A DNA stretch of 37,301 nt from an uncultured Blautia sp. (GTDB lineage: Bacteria > Bacillota > Clostridia > Lachnospirales > Lachnospiraceae), in the NCBI GenBank assembly GCA_938028845.1, contig CALIZJ010000123.1, forward strand, positions 1 to 37,301. Direction: 5' to 3'. The position numbers were made by a program, and so were the translations under genes. Below are positions 8,441-16,382 of this stretch, piece after piece (the first letter of the stretch is position 1; each line of letters starts with the position of its first letter). Under the pieces are notes generated by a model. The model had not been told where the DNA came from, did not search any database, and worked only from the letters and a program-made list of their open reading frames with translations.

Positions 8441-9322
8441 TCAGTCACGTTCACGGAAACCTTTATTTACAATAAAGGAAAAGGTAAGGCAGATGAGTAC
8501 GATTACTACCGCAATGGAATCCGCATAACCGATTCGATTATAAGTAAAAGCATTGTTATAGAGTAGAGTATTGGGAACCTCTGTTGCGCCGCCGGGGCCT
8601 CCGGCGGTAAGTCCCATCACCAAGTCGAACATTTTAAAGGCACCAGTAAAAACAAAAATAATTACAATTTTAAAGGTGGATTTCATCATAGGAAGAGTAA
8701 TATACCATAGCTTTTGGCGGGAATTTACGCCGTCAATGGCAGCCGCTTCGTATAGCTCGTCCGGGATTCCGGCAAGTCCGGATGAAAATACGACCATTTG
8801 AAACCCTGCGTCACACCACATATAGATAAAACAGACGCCTATCATGGCCGTATTAAAATTGCCAAGGACATTTATCCCATCAAAGCCTAATTTTTCCATT
8901 ACTATAGTGAATGGCCCCATTTTAGGGTATAAGATAAAGGTAAACATTAGGCTGATTGCAATACGGTTGATTACTACGGGAATAAAATAAAAGGTTTTAA
9001 ATAGGCGTAAACCAAAAAACTGTTTATTAATTACAGTTGCCAGGAAGAAGGTAATGGGTATCGTGCAAAGACATCCAACAGCAGCAAGCATGAATACATT
9101 TTTAAATGCAGTTGCTGTTTGGTAGTCGTGGAAAAAGGTGATATAGTTGTCCAAACCTACGAATTCATAAGGAACCTGTTTAATACCGTTCCATTCAAAG
9201 AAAGAGGTATAAAAAGTATTACATACGGGGAATACGATAACAAGACCGTATAAAAGAACCGCAGGCAGGAGTATGAGAAGGCCTTCCAGGCTGTATTTCT
9301 TTCCTTTGATTTTAAACTTCAT
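8441..9322 (-). CDS. Carbohydrate ABC transporter permease (MalF/UgpA, CUT1 type)
   Basis: This is a six-segment inner membrane permease with an EAA loop near residues 192-215 (YEAAAIDGVNSRQKLWYITLPMM). The start was set at the ATG at 9322 (MKFKIKGKKYSLEG), because AAGGAG lies 7 nt upstream. The ATG at 9328 is only one base from that site, and a farther in-frame GTG at 9352 lies upstream of the ribosome binding site and is unlikely. It forms the heteromeric channel with the next permease. The gene directly upstream should encode the solute-binding protein, but only its last 21 codons remain. Confidence 0.88.
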   Translation of the reverse strand: MKFKIKGKKYSLEGLLILLPAVLLYGLVIVFPVCNTFYTSFFEWNGIKQVPYEFVGLDNYITFFHDYQTATAFKNVFMLAAVGCLCTIPITFFLATVINKQFFGLRLFKTFYFIPVVINRIAISLMFTFILYPKMGPFTIVMEKLGFDGINVLGNFNTAMIGVCFIYMWCDAGFQMVVFSSGLAGIPDELYEAAAIDGVNSRQKLWYITLPMMKSTFKIVIIFVFTGAFKMFDLVMGLTAGGPGGATEVPNTLLYNNAFTYNRIGYADSIAVVIVLICLTFSFIVNKGFRERD

Positions 9323-9464
9323 TTTCATTCTCCTTATTTTTAAAAAGGACACCTTAAAATCCTTTTTTGGGATTTCCTGATGCCCTTTGCGTGCTTTGTA
9401 TAGAAATCTAATATTTTGAGTAAATGTTTTCTAAATGCTATATGCCTTAAGTCCTGCTATTTAC

Positions 9465-9530
9465 TTACCATCCTTCTTTTTCATACTGCGCCGCGAGCGT
9501 CTCGCATACCTGTTCCGGCGTTCTTCCTAC
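9465..9530 (-). pseudogene. C-terminal stump of a sugar ABC solute-binding protein
   Basis: On the minus strand 21 codons followed by TAA read VGRTPEQVCETL...YEKEGW. This is typical of the last helix of CUT1 extracellular solute-binding proteins, where a G-x-TPEEVCEEL motif is common. It lies in front of the permease pair, exactly where such a gene belongs, but has no start and no body. It abuts the nucleoside-hydrolase stump, so one deletion appears to have removed the 3' part of one gene and nearly all of the other. Confidence 0.65.
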
Positions 9531-9841
9531 TTATCAAAGGTATGCGGGAATTCCGCAGGCGCAGGCTGCCCCAACAGATTGGCAGCGCCGTCCATGCCGT
9601 GAAAATTTCCATTGTAGCTGCGCTTTTCCTGTACTGGAAAATGGCTTCCGGCATAGACTGGAATATGCTGGGCGCCTAGTACAGATAAAATATATTTCGT
9701 ATTGCGGTAAGTATACTCTACAGGAGCCATGCCGTAAGATACGGTTACTCCTAATAAAGACAGTTCTTTTTGTCCTGCTGCATAGGCAAGAGCGAGAGCG
9801 TCATCAATTCCGGTATCTACGCTTAAAATTAAATATTTCAT
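9527..9841 (-). pseudogene. Truncated nucleoside hydrolase (N-terminal third only)
   Basis: The 104-residue product starts MKYLILSVDTGIDDALALAYA, the N-terminal strand and Ca2+-binding motif of the inosine-uridine nucleoside hydrolase family. It continues through the region matching NTKYILSVLG...IPVYAG and GMDGAANLLG. Functional members have about 300-320 residues (compare the complete 318-residue gene at 34386-35342), so the substrate-pocket Asn and the catalytic His/Asp region are gone. The first Asp of DxDxxxDD also appears replaced by Ser. The reading frame ends at a TAG created right at the junction with the binding-protein stump. Its ATG overlaps the response-regulator stop by 4 bp, showing tight operon coupling. 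Not expected to be active. Confidence 0.75.
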
Positions 9842-11058
9842 TTGTTTTTCATCCTTTCTTGGTCAGCACGGTATCTGGACGGAGAGATACCAAATGCATT
9901 TTTAAATCTTTTCGAAAAATAAAATAAATCTCGATAACCTGATTTTTCAGAAATTTCTGCAATGCTTAGGCTGGTATTGGCAAGAAGTCTGCGCGCGTTT
10001 TCCAACCGACATTTCGTCAGGTAAGAAGTAAGAGAAATTCCCTGGATTTTTGTGAAATTTCTGCTTAAATAGGATGGGCTGATCAACAGTTGAGCAGCAA
10101 TAGTATTTAAGCCAAGATCTTCCTGACTATAATTTTTGTTGATCAGATCCACTGCTTGGAGAACAAGGGTTTCGATAAATTGTCCGTCTTCATCCGCATT
10201 ACTGTCAATAAGCGTCTGGAAGAGAAGAGAAAATCTGAGTTCCATTTGCTGACAGGGCAAACCAGAGCGTATCATTTCTGAGCAGTTATAGGAAACAGAG
10301 CTTTCTTCGGTTTCCAGAATGTCCAGCCGTTTGACAGCGCAGTAGTGGATTGCGATACTCATTAGTGAAAAAAGTTCAGCTTCTAAAGCCTGAATGGAAA
10401 AAATATTTTCTTCCATAGTTTGAAATACTGTATGTAAAGTTTCTGTAAGTTCAATTTTTTGGCGGTTAAATAGGCAAGTTTTTATTTGGCTGTTCTTTAC
10501 ATTGATAACATCAAGAAATTCTATGTCCGGCAGCTTTGTCTGAGGCAGTGCCACATCAAAAGAATAAATGGAGCGGATCTGGAAAAACTCTAAAGCCCGA
10601 TGATAACAACGGCACAGTTCTTCGGCAGTTCCCGTAAGACATTGGCTGTAGCCGGAAAGAAGACGAAGACCGTAGTTGTCAAATACCTGACTTTTCATCT
10701 GTTTGACTTCAAGGTGGATGGAAATGTCGGACAAAGGCGTTTCTAATAAAAGTATCGTTCGATTATAACTGTCCTGCGTCAGCAGACAAAATGGTTTGTT
10801 AGTAAAGAATTTTTCGATAATATTTTCTATAGCTTTTCTCCAAGAATGACGCTGTTCATAGGAGGGATCAGATTCCGTATCAGAACAAACATCCAGAATC
10901 AGCAGCTCCACAGGATTTTTTTGTAGAAATTCAAGAGCGGAAGAAACATTTCCGGCTTCTCCGGCATACTGAAAGCCCAGACTTTCCCAGTCAATACAAT
11001 GGTGAATGTGCTGCCTTACGTAATATTCATCATCTACGATTAAAAATCTATATGTCAT
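9838..11058 (-). CDS. AraC-type response regulator with internally truncated receiver domain
   Basis: Residues 1-57 are the first half of a CheY-like receiver (FLIVDDE at 5-11, LLILDV with putative phospho-acceptor Asp56). The sequence then jumps at Cys58 to a linker (SDTESDPSYEQ), skipping the MPGMDG loop, the conserved Thr/Ser and the Lys of a normal receiver. The middle matches YesN-type linker regions. The C-terminal ~100 residues hold two AraC helix-turn-helix motifs (LNTIAAQLLISPSYLSRNF and SIAEISEKSGYRDLFYFSKRFK). At 406 residues it is about 100 shorter than typical YesN proteins. The reading frame stays open, pointing to an in-frame deletion near 10887. ATG overlaps the kinase stop by 4 bp. 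It probably still binds DNA but cannot be phosphorylated normally. Confidence 0.85.
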   Translation of the reverse strand: MTYRFLIVDDEYYVRQHIHHCIDWESLGFQYAGEAGNVSSALEFLQKNPVELLILDVCSDTESDPSYEQRHSWRKAIENIIEKFFTNKPFCLLTQDSYNRTILLLETPLSDISIHLEVKQMKSQVFDNYGLRLLSGYSQCLTGTAEELCRCYHRALEFFQIRSIYSFDVALPQTKLPDIEFLDVINVKNSQIKTCLFNRQKIELTETLHTVFQTMEENIFSIQALEAELFSLMSIAIHYCAVKRLDILETEESSVSYNCSEMIRSGLPCQQMELRFSLLFQTLIDSNADEDGQFIETLVLQAVDLINKNYSQEDLGLNTIAAQLLISPSYLSRNFTKIQGISLTSYLTKCRLENARRLLANTSLSIAEISEKSGYRDLFYFSKRFKNAFGISPSRYRADQERMKNK

Positions 11059-12761
11059 AAGGTATCCTCCTGGCTTTTTAAGGGGATATATGGAAACGAT
11101 AATTGGATTTTAGTTCCCCTGTCAGGTGCAGAATCAATAGTAAGTTCACAGGAATCGCCCAGATATAGACGCAAACGTTCTTCTGCGCTGGGAACCCAAA
11201 AAGAAATTTTGTGATTGGAAGAGGTTCTGTCACATAAAGAAAGACGTTTTTCTTTACTCATACCGGCGCCATCATCCATGACAGATAAAAAGACGGTCTC
11301 TTTTTTTCTGTATCCGGTAATTGTGATAGTTCCGTAAACTGCAGCAGGTACAAACCCATGTATTACTGCATTTTCTAAAAGAGGCTGCAGTGTCAGTTTA
11401 GGTATGGAACAATCCAGAATATCTTCTTCTATATAAATACGATATTCAAACTGGTCAGGATAGCGCGTACTCATGATTTCCAGATAATTTTTAGAAATAT
11501 CCAGTTCTTTCTTTAAGGTAACAATAGAGTTTCCTCCGCTTAATACATCACGGTAAAATCGGGACATGTCATTGATAAGGGCAATAGAATTCTGATATTC
11601 ATGGATGGTGATCATGCCACATAAAGTCTCTAAAGTATTGTATAGAAAATGAGGCCGCATCTGCATTTGCAGATAGGCTACCTCGTATTCTTTTTTTCTT
11701 TCACTGGTATCTTCTATTTTTTTCATGAGATTCTGTGTGCTTTCTGCCATTTTATCAATTTGGTTGGCTAATATGCCAATTTCATCCGTTAATGGTGAAG
11801 ATATCCTGGCAGAATAGTCTCCTCTTGAAAGTACTTTGACAGTGGATATTATTTTTTCTAAGGGTGACAGGAGATGCTTTGTTGTCATAAAAAGAAGAAA
11901 CAGACATAAAAGCAAAGTACTGATCCCAATTATGATTATGCTGCAAACTAAGATATAAGAATTTTTATAAACGGATTTCCTTGGCACCTGAGTTGCTACA
12001 GAGCATGATAAGCGGGGATAGTCTTCCTTTACTGTGATTAGAGAAGTGTTTCTATCCTGAGTATCGTATTCTGAGGAAGATAAAACCAATGGAGAAAAGT
12101 TACTCTCTGAGAAGACTAATGCAAAAGCTGCATCTTGTGCAAGATCTTGGGAAATAAGCTGATGCAGGCTGTTATTGGCGAGAGTCAGGGAGAGTATTCC
12201 TCTTAACCTTCCGTTAAGGTTGTACATTTTGCGGAAAAATACAAATTCTGGTTTGGCAGGATCTTCTTGGGTAGGTGAAACGTACCACTGAGAAGAACAG
12301 TCTTCGGACAAAAATTTTTCTAATAGTTCTTCCTGATTTTGAGAACTGTTAAAAGCGCTGGCTTCATCAAAAGAACGATAAAAAGATTTTCCATCGTAGC
12401 TAAAAAATGCCATGGAATAAATATCTTTTTGCACACTTAAAAACTCCAGCAGATGGCTGGTTATAGAAGAAGTAAAAAGAAAATTTTCATAACTGCTCCA
12501 ATCTTCACTGGTTTCATAAGTTTCCTTATAAGCTTCTGTTACTGTAAAGTGCAGGGAGGCATTCTCGATTTTATCTAATAATGCATCAAGACGCTCACAA
12601 GCTAAAGCAATATTTTGATTAAGATTCTTCTCTGTCTCTTTTTTCAGCAGATCATTGCTTACAGCTCCGATTCCTAATGCGATTCCTGCAACAGCGAGGA
12701 GATGTAAAAAAGCGTAAACAATATTGATACGTGTTCGGAATGAGGTTTGATTGAGTTTCAT
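11055..12761 (-). CDS. YesM-type sensor histidine kinase
   Basis: A membrane sensor of 568 residues with a membrane helix at about 14-36, an extracellular sensing domain (40-265), a second helix at about 267-293, HAMP (295-345), and a His_kinase domain with RPHFLYNTLETL (phospho-acceptor His371). The ATPase domain has LLENAVIHG (N box, Asn464) and DDGAGM (G1). The G2 lid, usually GIGLxN before the ERLRLYYG helix, reads KISFWVPSAEERLRLYLG, so its glycines are missing. Members sense extracellular sugars and phosphorylate a YesN-type regulator, here encoded by the next gene. RBS TAGGAG lies upstream of the ATG and a consensus-like promoter at 12824-12852. Confidence 0.9.
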   Translation of the reverse strand: MKLNQTSFRTRINIVYAFLHLLAVAGIALGIGAVSNDLLKKETEKNLNQNIALACERLDALLDKIENASLHFTVTEAYKETYETSEDWSSYENFLFTSSITSHLLEFLSVQKDIYSMAFFSYDGKSFYRSFDEASAFNSSQNQEELLEKFLSEDCSSQWYVSPTQEDPAKPEFVFFRKMYNLNGRLRGILSLTLANNSLHQLISQDLAQDAAFALVFSESNFSPLVLSSSEYDTQDRNTSLITVKEDYPRLSCSVATQVPRKSVYKNSYILVCSIIIIGISTLLLCLFLLFMTTKHLLSPLEKIISTVKVLSRGDYSARISSPLTDEIGILANQIDKMAESTQNLMKKIEDTSERKKEYEVAYLQMQMRPHFLYNTLETLCGMITIHEYQNSIALINDMSRFYRDVLSGGNSIVTLKKELDISKNYLEIMSTRYPDQFEYRIYIEEDILDCSIPKLTLQPLLENAVIHGFVPAAVYGTITITGYRKKETVFLSVMDDGAGMSKEKRLSLCDRTSSNHKISFWVPSAEERLRLYLGDSCELTIDSAPDRGTKIQLSFPYIPLKSQEDTL

Positions 12762-12823
12762 GATAATCTCCTATAAAAAAGAAGAAAGTATTTTGGATTA
12801 AAAAGTAATATAGAGCTTCTAAT

Positions 12824-12852
12824 ATCATAAAATATATTCCTAAAAATTTCAA
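12824..12852 (-). promoter_or_regulatory. Predicted sigma-A promoter of the sensor kinase/sugar operon
   Basis: On the minus strand TTGAAA (12852-12847), a 17-bp spacer and TATGAT (12829-12824). It lies in the very AT-rich 328-bp gap 12762-13089, which otherwise holds only the divergent promoter at 12991-13019 and no convincing gene. Confidence 0.65.
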
Positions 12853-12990
12853 TAAATCTGCAAATAATAGGCAAAAAAGTACATAATAGCAAAAAAATAC
12901 ATAAATATTGGAAATAATTAGTAATTTAAAAAGAGTATACTTGTTTATTGGAGCAAAACCCACTCTCTTTCTAATCCTTTATGGAAAATA

Positions 12991-13019
12991 TTGTCTCTTC
13001 TATTAAAATTTGGTATACT
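12991..13019 (+). promoter_or_regulatory. Predicted sigma-A promoter of the amidase gene
   Basis: TTGTCT (12991-12996), a 17-bp spacer and TATACT (13014-13019) lie about 70 bp before the amidase start codon. Confidence 0.7.
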
Positions 13020-13089
13020 CAATACAGCGAGAAAAACGGTCCTGAGAGTAAAGAAAAAGAAAATTAAAAGAAAATGAAGGAGAAAAAGC

Positions 13090-14064
13090 ATGAAAAGGAT
13101 AGCAATGGCGATTTTATGTACGATATTGTTGATAACAGGACTTCCGCAGGGCTTTTTGCAGGAAGCAAAGGCATCGTCAGTTACCGGGCAGGAGAGCCAT
13201 GTAGAGATTAAGACGATAAACGGAAAAAAATACTGTTTTAAAAATGGCAGGAAAGTGACAGGAATGCAGAAAGTAGGGGATGATTACTACTTCTTTTCCG
13301 GTTCGGCAAAGGGAGCAATGGACGGCGGATGGAAGATTGCCAAAGGACACTTCCGCTATTTTGATAAAAAAACAGGAAAGATGCAGACTAACCGTACAAT
13401 AAACGGAAGAAAAGTAAACAGCCAGGGCATCTGGACGCCTGTGGTTGTTTTAGATCCAGGACATTCTGCAATCGTAGCCGGCGGCTATGAGCCCTTAGGA
13501 CCGGGGGCCGGACAGATGAAGGCGAAAGATACTTCCGGAACCCAGGGAGTAGTCACCAGAGTAGAAGAATATAAGCTGAACCTTACCATAGCCAAAAAGC
13601 TGAAATCTCTTTTAGAGAAAAAGGGATATAAGGTAATCCTTACCCGGACCAATAATAAAGTGGCCCTAAGCTGTAAACAAAGAGCAGAAATAGCCAACAA
13701 GGCCAAGGCAGACGCCTTTGTCCGCATCCATGCCAATGGAAGCAGTTCTTCCAGCGCAAATGGAGCGATGACCATCTGTACCACGAAAAACAGTCCCTAT
13801 GTTCCTTCCTTATATAAGAAGAGCAAGGCGCTCTCCACTCAGATTCTTAATGCCTACGTAAAGGCTACTGGCTGTAAAAAAGAATTTGTCTGGGAAACAG
13901 ATTCTATGAGCGGCAATAATTGGAGCAAGGTGCCAGCAACGATAATAGAAATGGGGTACATGAGCAATCCGACAGAAGACCGTAAGATGCAGACTGTATC
14001 CTATCAAAAAAGAATGGTTACAGGAATCGCCAATGGAATTGACCGTTTTATCATTTATTCTTAA
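13090..14064 (+). CDS. Secreted N-acetylmuramoyl-L-alanine amidase (Amidase_3) with wall-binding repeats
   Basis: A signal peptide (residues 1-29, cleavage after AKA) is followed by glucan/choline-binding-like repeats at about 40-115 (INGKKYCFKNGRKVTGMQKVG, GHFRYFDKKTGKMQTN, a Tyr/Phe-Gly-rich pattern). The Amidase_3 domain runs from 116 to the end. Zinc and catalytic residues are visible: VVLDPGH (His125), Glu at 159/160 in RVEEYKLNL, RIHANG (His214) and catalytic Glu287 in TIIEMGYMSN. It cuts the amide between muramic acid and the stem peptide during wall turnover or cell separation. RBS GAAGGAG is strong. Length 324 is normal. It is divergent from the sensor kinase and unrelated in function to its neighbours. 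Confidence 0.92.
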   Translation: MKRIAMAILCTILLITGLPQGFLQEAKASSVTGQESHVEIKTINGKKYCFKNGRKVTGMQKVGDDYYFFSGSAKGAMDGGWKIAKGHFRYFDKKTGKMQTNRTINGRKVNSQGIWTPVVVLDPGHSAIVAGGYEPLGPGAGQMKAKDTSGTQGVVTRVEEYKLNLTIAKKLKSLLEKKGYKVILTRTNNKVALSCKQRAEIANKAKADAFVRIHANGSSSSSANGAMTICTTKNSPYVPSLYKKSKALSTQILNAYVKATGCKKEFVWETDSMSGNNWSKVPATIIEMGYMSNPTEDRKMQTVSYQKRMVTGIANGIDRFIIYS

Positions 14065-14124
14065 AATAAAACGCCGGGGGAGGTCCATGGATTCGTAAAA
14101 AAATACATTAAAGAGGTGGCATTT

Positions 14125-15465
14125 ATGACAGCAAGAGTAAAAAACATGACCAGTGGTTCCCCTGGAAAGCTCATATTATTTTTTGCGATCCCGCTGATGT
14201 TCGGGAATATTTTTCAGCAGCTTTATACTATGGTGGATACCATGGTGGTAGGTCAGGTAGTAGGCGTAAAGGCTCTGGCTGCCCTTGGAGCAGTAGACTG
14301 GATCGTTTGGATGATACTGGGAATTGCATCCGGAATGACCCAGGGCTTTTCTATCTTAGTTTCTCAATACTATGGGGCGCAGAACTGGGAGGGCCTAAAA
14401 AAAGCGGTCGCCCGCAGTTATATCCTGACAGCGATCCTTTCTGCGGCAGTGCTGGCAGTGAGTCAGGCTGCAGCATATCCCCTTCTGCTTTTTTTAAATA
14501 CGCCCGCCGATATTATGGGAATGGCGCTTTCCTATCTTAGGGTGGCCCTTTGCGGTGTGCCTTTTATTGCGGCATATAATTGTCTGGCATCCATGCTTCG
14601 GGCTGTGGGGAACAGTAAATCCCCTCTTGTGGCGATGATCCTTGCCGCTTTGATTAATATTGGGCTGGATATGCTCTTTGTGGCCGGCTTTGGCTGGGGA
14701 GTAGCGGGGGCTGCTGCTGCGACCGTCATTGGACAGACCTTTTCCGCTGTTTACTGCTATCTGGTGGTGCGGAAGATTCAGATCCTTAAGATAAAGAAAA
14801 AAGATTTCAAAGGTGAGCCGGGAATGGATAAAACCCTTCTGGGCATGGGCGTTCCTGTATCCTTACAAAATATTATTATCGCGGTAGGCGGCCTGGCTGT
14901 CCAGTTCGCTATTAACGGGTATGGTTCCCTGGTGGTGGCCGGCTTTACGGCTACCAATAAAATGTACGGCATACTGGAGCTTGCCGGCATTTCCTATGGA
15001 TATGCCATAACCGCATATGTGGGCCAAAATCTGGGGGCAAAGGAAATCGGCAGGATCAGGCGGGGAGTAAAAAGCGGAGCGGTCATGGCTGTGGCCACCT
15101 CCTTGTTTATGTCAGTGGTCATGCTTATTGCCGGACGGTTCATCCTTGGACTGTTCATTTCCGGAAATCCGGCGCAGACAGAGCAGGTTCTGGATGTGGC
15201 GTACAGATATTTGTTTATTCTTTCTGTATGTCTGTGGATCTTATATCTTCTGTATGTGTTCCGTTCGGCCATCCAGGGACTGGGAAATACTTTGCTTCCT
15301 ATGCTGAGCGGAGTGGCGGAACTTTTTGTGAGGGTGATCGTTGTGCTGATCCTTCCTGTATTTATGGGAAGAGATGGGATTTATTTTGCGGAAATCGGGG
15401 CCTGGATCAGCGCGGTGGTGATCTTGATCCCGGGATATAAGATTATTTTGAAAAAATTTTCATAA
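14125..15465 (+). CDS. MATE family efflux protein (second copy in window)
   Basis: This is a twelve-segment MATE transporter of 446 residues. Hallmarks are MTSGSPGKLILFFAIPLMFGNIFQQLYTMVDTMVVGQ at the start of the first half and GMGVPVSLQNIIIAVGGLAVQFAINGYG at the start of the second. The start was set at ATG 14125, preceded by AGAGGTGG. An in-frame GTG at 14116 overlaps that ribosome binding site and is therefore not the start. It lies only 60 bp after the amidase and may be read through from it. It is clearly a different subfamily from the MATE gene at 5942-7306, so not a recent duplicate. Substrate unknown. Confidence 0.9.
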   Translation: MTARVKNMTSGSPGKLILFFAIPLMFGNIFQQLYTMVDTMVVGQVVGVKALAALGAVDWIVWMILGIASGMTQGFSILVSQYYGAQNWEGLKKAVARSYILTAILSAAVLAVSQAAAYPLLLFLNTPADIMGMALSYLRVALCGVPFIAAYNCLASMLRAVGNSKSPLVAMILAALINIGLDMLFVAGFGWGVAGAAAATVIGQTFSAVYCYLVVRKIQILKIKKKDFKGEPGMDKTLLGMGVPVSLQNIIIAVGGLAVQFAINGYGSLVVAGFTATNKMYGILELAGISYGYAITAYVGQNLGAKEIGRIRRGVKSGAVMAVATSLFMSVVMLIAGRFILGLFISGNPAQTEQVLDVAYRYLFILSVCLWILYLLYVFRSAIQGLGNTLLPMLSGVAELFVRVIVVLILPVFMGRDGIYFAEIGAWISAVVILIPGYKIILKKFS

Positions 15466-15572
15466 AATATGGAAAATCTGCCAATACTGTTAACAGAAGG
15501 CACGGAGAGCCTCCGGCAGCGGGCGCTCTGTCATGCGGCCGGCAACGGTTAAATTGAAAGGAGACAGACAGT

Positions 15573-16181
15573 ATGGCAGTAGATTTTAAGAACAGTGAGA
15601 CAAAAGATAATCTTATGCGGGCATTCGCCGGAGAGAGTCAGGCGAGAAACCGCTACACCTTTGGGGCAGGGCAGGCAAAGGCGCAGAAGCAGGCGGCTGT
15701 TGCCCAGGTATTTTTATACACGGCTGATCAGGAAAAAGAACATGCGGAAATTTTTTATAAGCATTTAAAAGAATTAGCGAGAGAAACCATCCATGTGGAT
15801 GGAGGATATCCGGTTGATCTGACGGAAGACTTAGGAGAGCTGCTTCGGATGGCGCAGCATAACGAGTACGAAGAGCATGACGTAGTTTATAAGGCGTTTG
15901 GGGACAAAGCGAAGGAGGAAGGGTTCGATGATGTGGCCCGTTCCTTCTATATGATAGCGGAGATCGAAAAGTATCATGGAGACCGTTTCGGCAGGTTTGC
16001 CCAGTGGCTGGAAGAAAATCAGCTTCACATCAGCAAGGTAAAGACAGGATGGATCTGCCTGAACTGCGGCTATATCTGTGAAACGGAGGAAGCGCCTGCC
16101 AAGTGTCCGGTATGCTCCCATGACAGAGGCTACTTTATCCGGTTGGAGCTCTCGCCCTTTGCAGGACAGTGTGATAAATAG
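15573..16181 (+). CDS. rbr: Rubrerythrin
   Basis: The cytoplasmic non-haem iron peroxidase reduces hydrogen peroxide in anaerobes. The N-terminal four-helix ferritin-like domain shows the diiron ligands: Glu21 (GESQARNRY), Glu54-x-x-His57 (EKEH), Glu98/Glu101 (NEYEEH) and Glu132-x-x-His135 (EKYH). The C-terminal rubredoxin domain has Cys162-x-x-Cys165 (CLNCGY) and Cys178-x-x-Cys181 (CPVCSH). Length 202 is normal. The RBS AAAGGAG lies before the ATG and an intrinsic terminator follows. No partner reductase gene is adjacent. Presence supports an obligate anaerobic host. Confidence 0.95.
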   Translation: MAVDFKNSETKDNLMRAFAGESQARNRYTFGAGQAKAQKQAAVAQVFLYTADQEKEHAEIFYKHLKELARETIHVDGGYPVDLTEDLGELLRMAQHNEYEEHDVVYKAFGDKAKEEGFDDVARSFYMIAEIEKYHGDRFGRFAQWLEENQLHISKVKTGWICLNCGYICETEEAPAKCPVCSHDRGYFIRLELSPFAGQCDK

Positions 16182-16223
16182 CGTCCGGCCCAGATAAATA
16201 AGGAAATTTATACTAAAAATAAG

Positions 16224-16266
16224 AAGAAATACACATGCGGAACTTGTACTGTGTATTTCTTTTTTT
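16224..16266 (+). terminator. Intrinsic terminator after rubrerythrin
   Basis: A 12-bp perfect stem (AAGAAATACACA at 16224-16235 with TGTGTATTTCTT at 16250-16261) runs straight into a T tract. It insulates the following phosphate operon. Confidence 0.85.
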
Positions 16267-16274
16267 ACGAACAT

Positions 16275-16318
16275 TTTACATAAGCAGGATTTTATATTTA
16301 ACTTTTCGTTCCTATAAT
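16275..16318 (+). promoter_or_regulatory. Predicted promoter of the pst operon with possible PhoP-type boxes
   Basis: A perfect -10 TATAAT lies at 16313-16318 but there is no recognisable -35 17 bp upstream, as expected for an activator-dependent promoter. TTTACA (16275-16280) and TTTAAC (16297-16302) resemble PhoP TTAACA-type repeats and are 22 bp (two helical turns) apart. The intermediate repeat is poor, so the box assignment is tentative. Confidence 0.4.
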
Positions 16319-16382
16319 GGCACTTGTAAATGAGGCAACAACAAAAAATAAAAATAATTTATAAAGAGGAGAGAAAATCATC

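Noticed and set aside
15466..15572. GC-rich stretch with possible hairpin between the second MATE gene and rubrerythrin
   Set aside because: Only about five consecutive pairs and no T tract; not convincing as a terminator.
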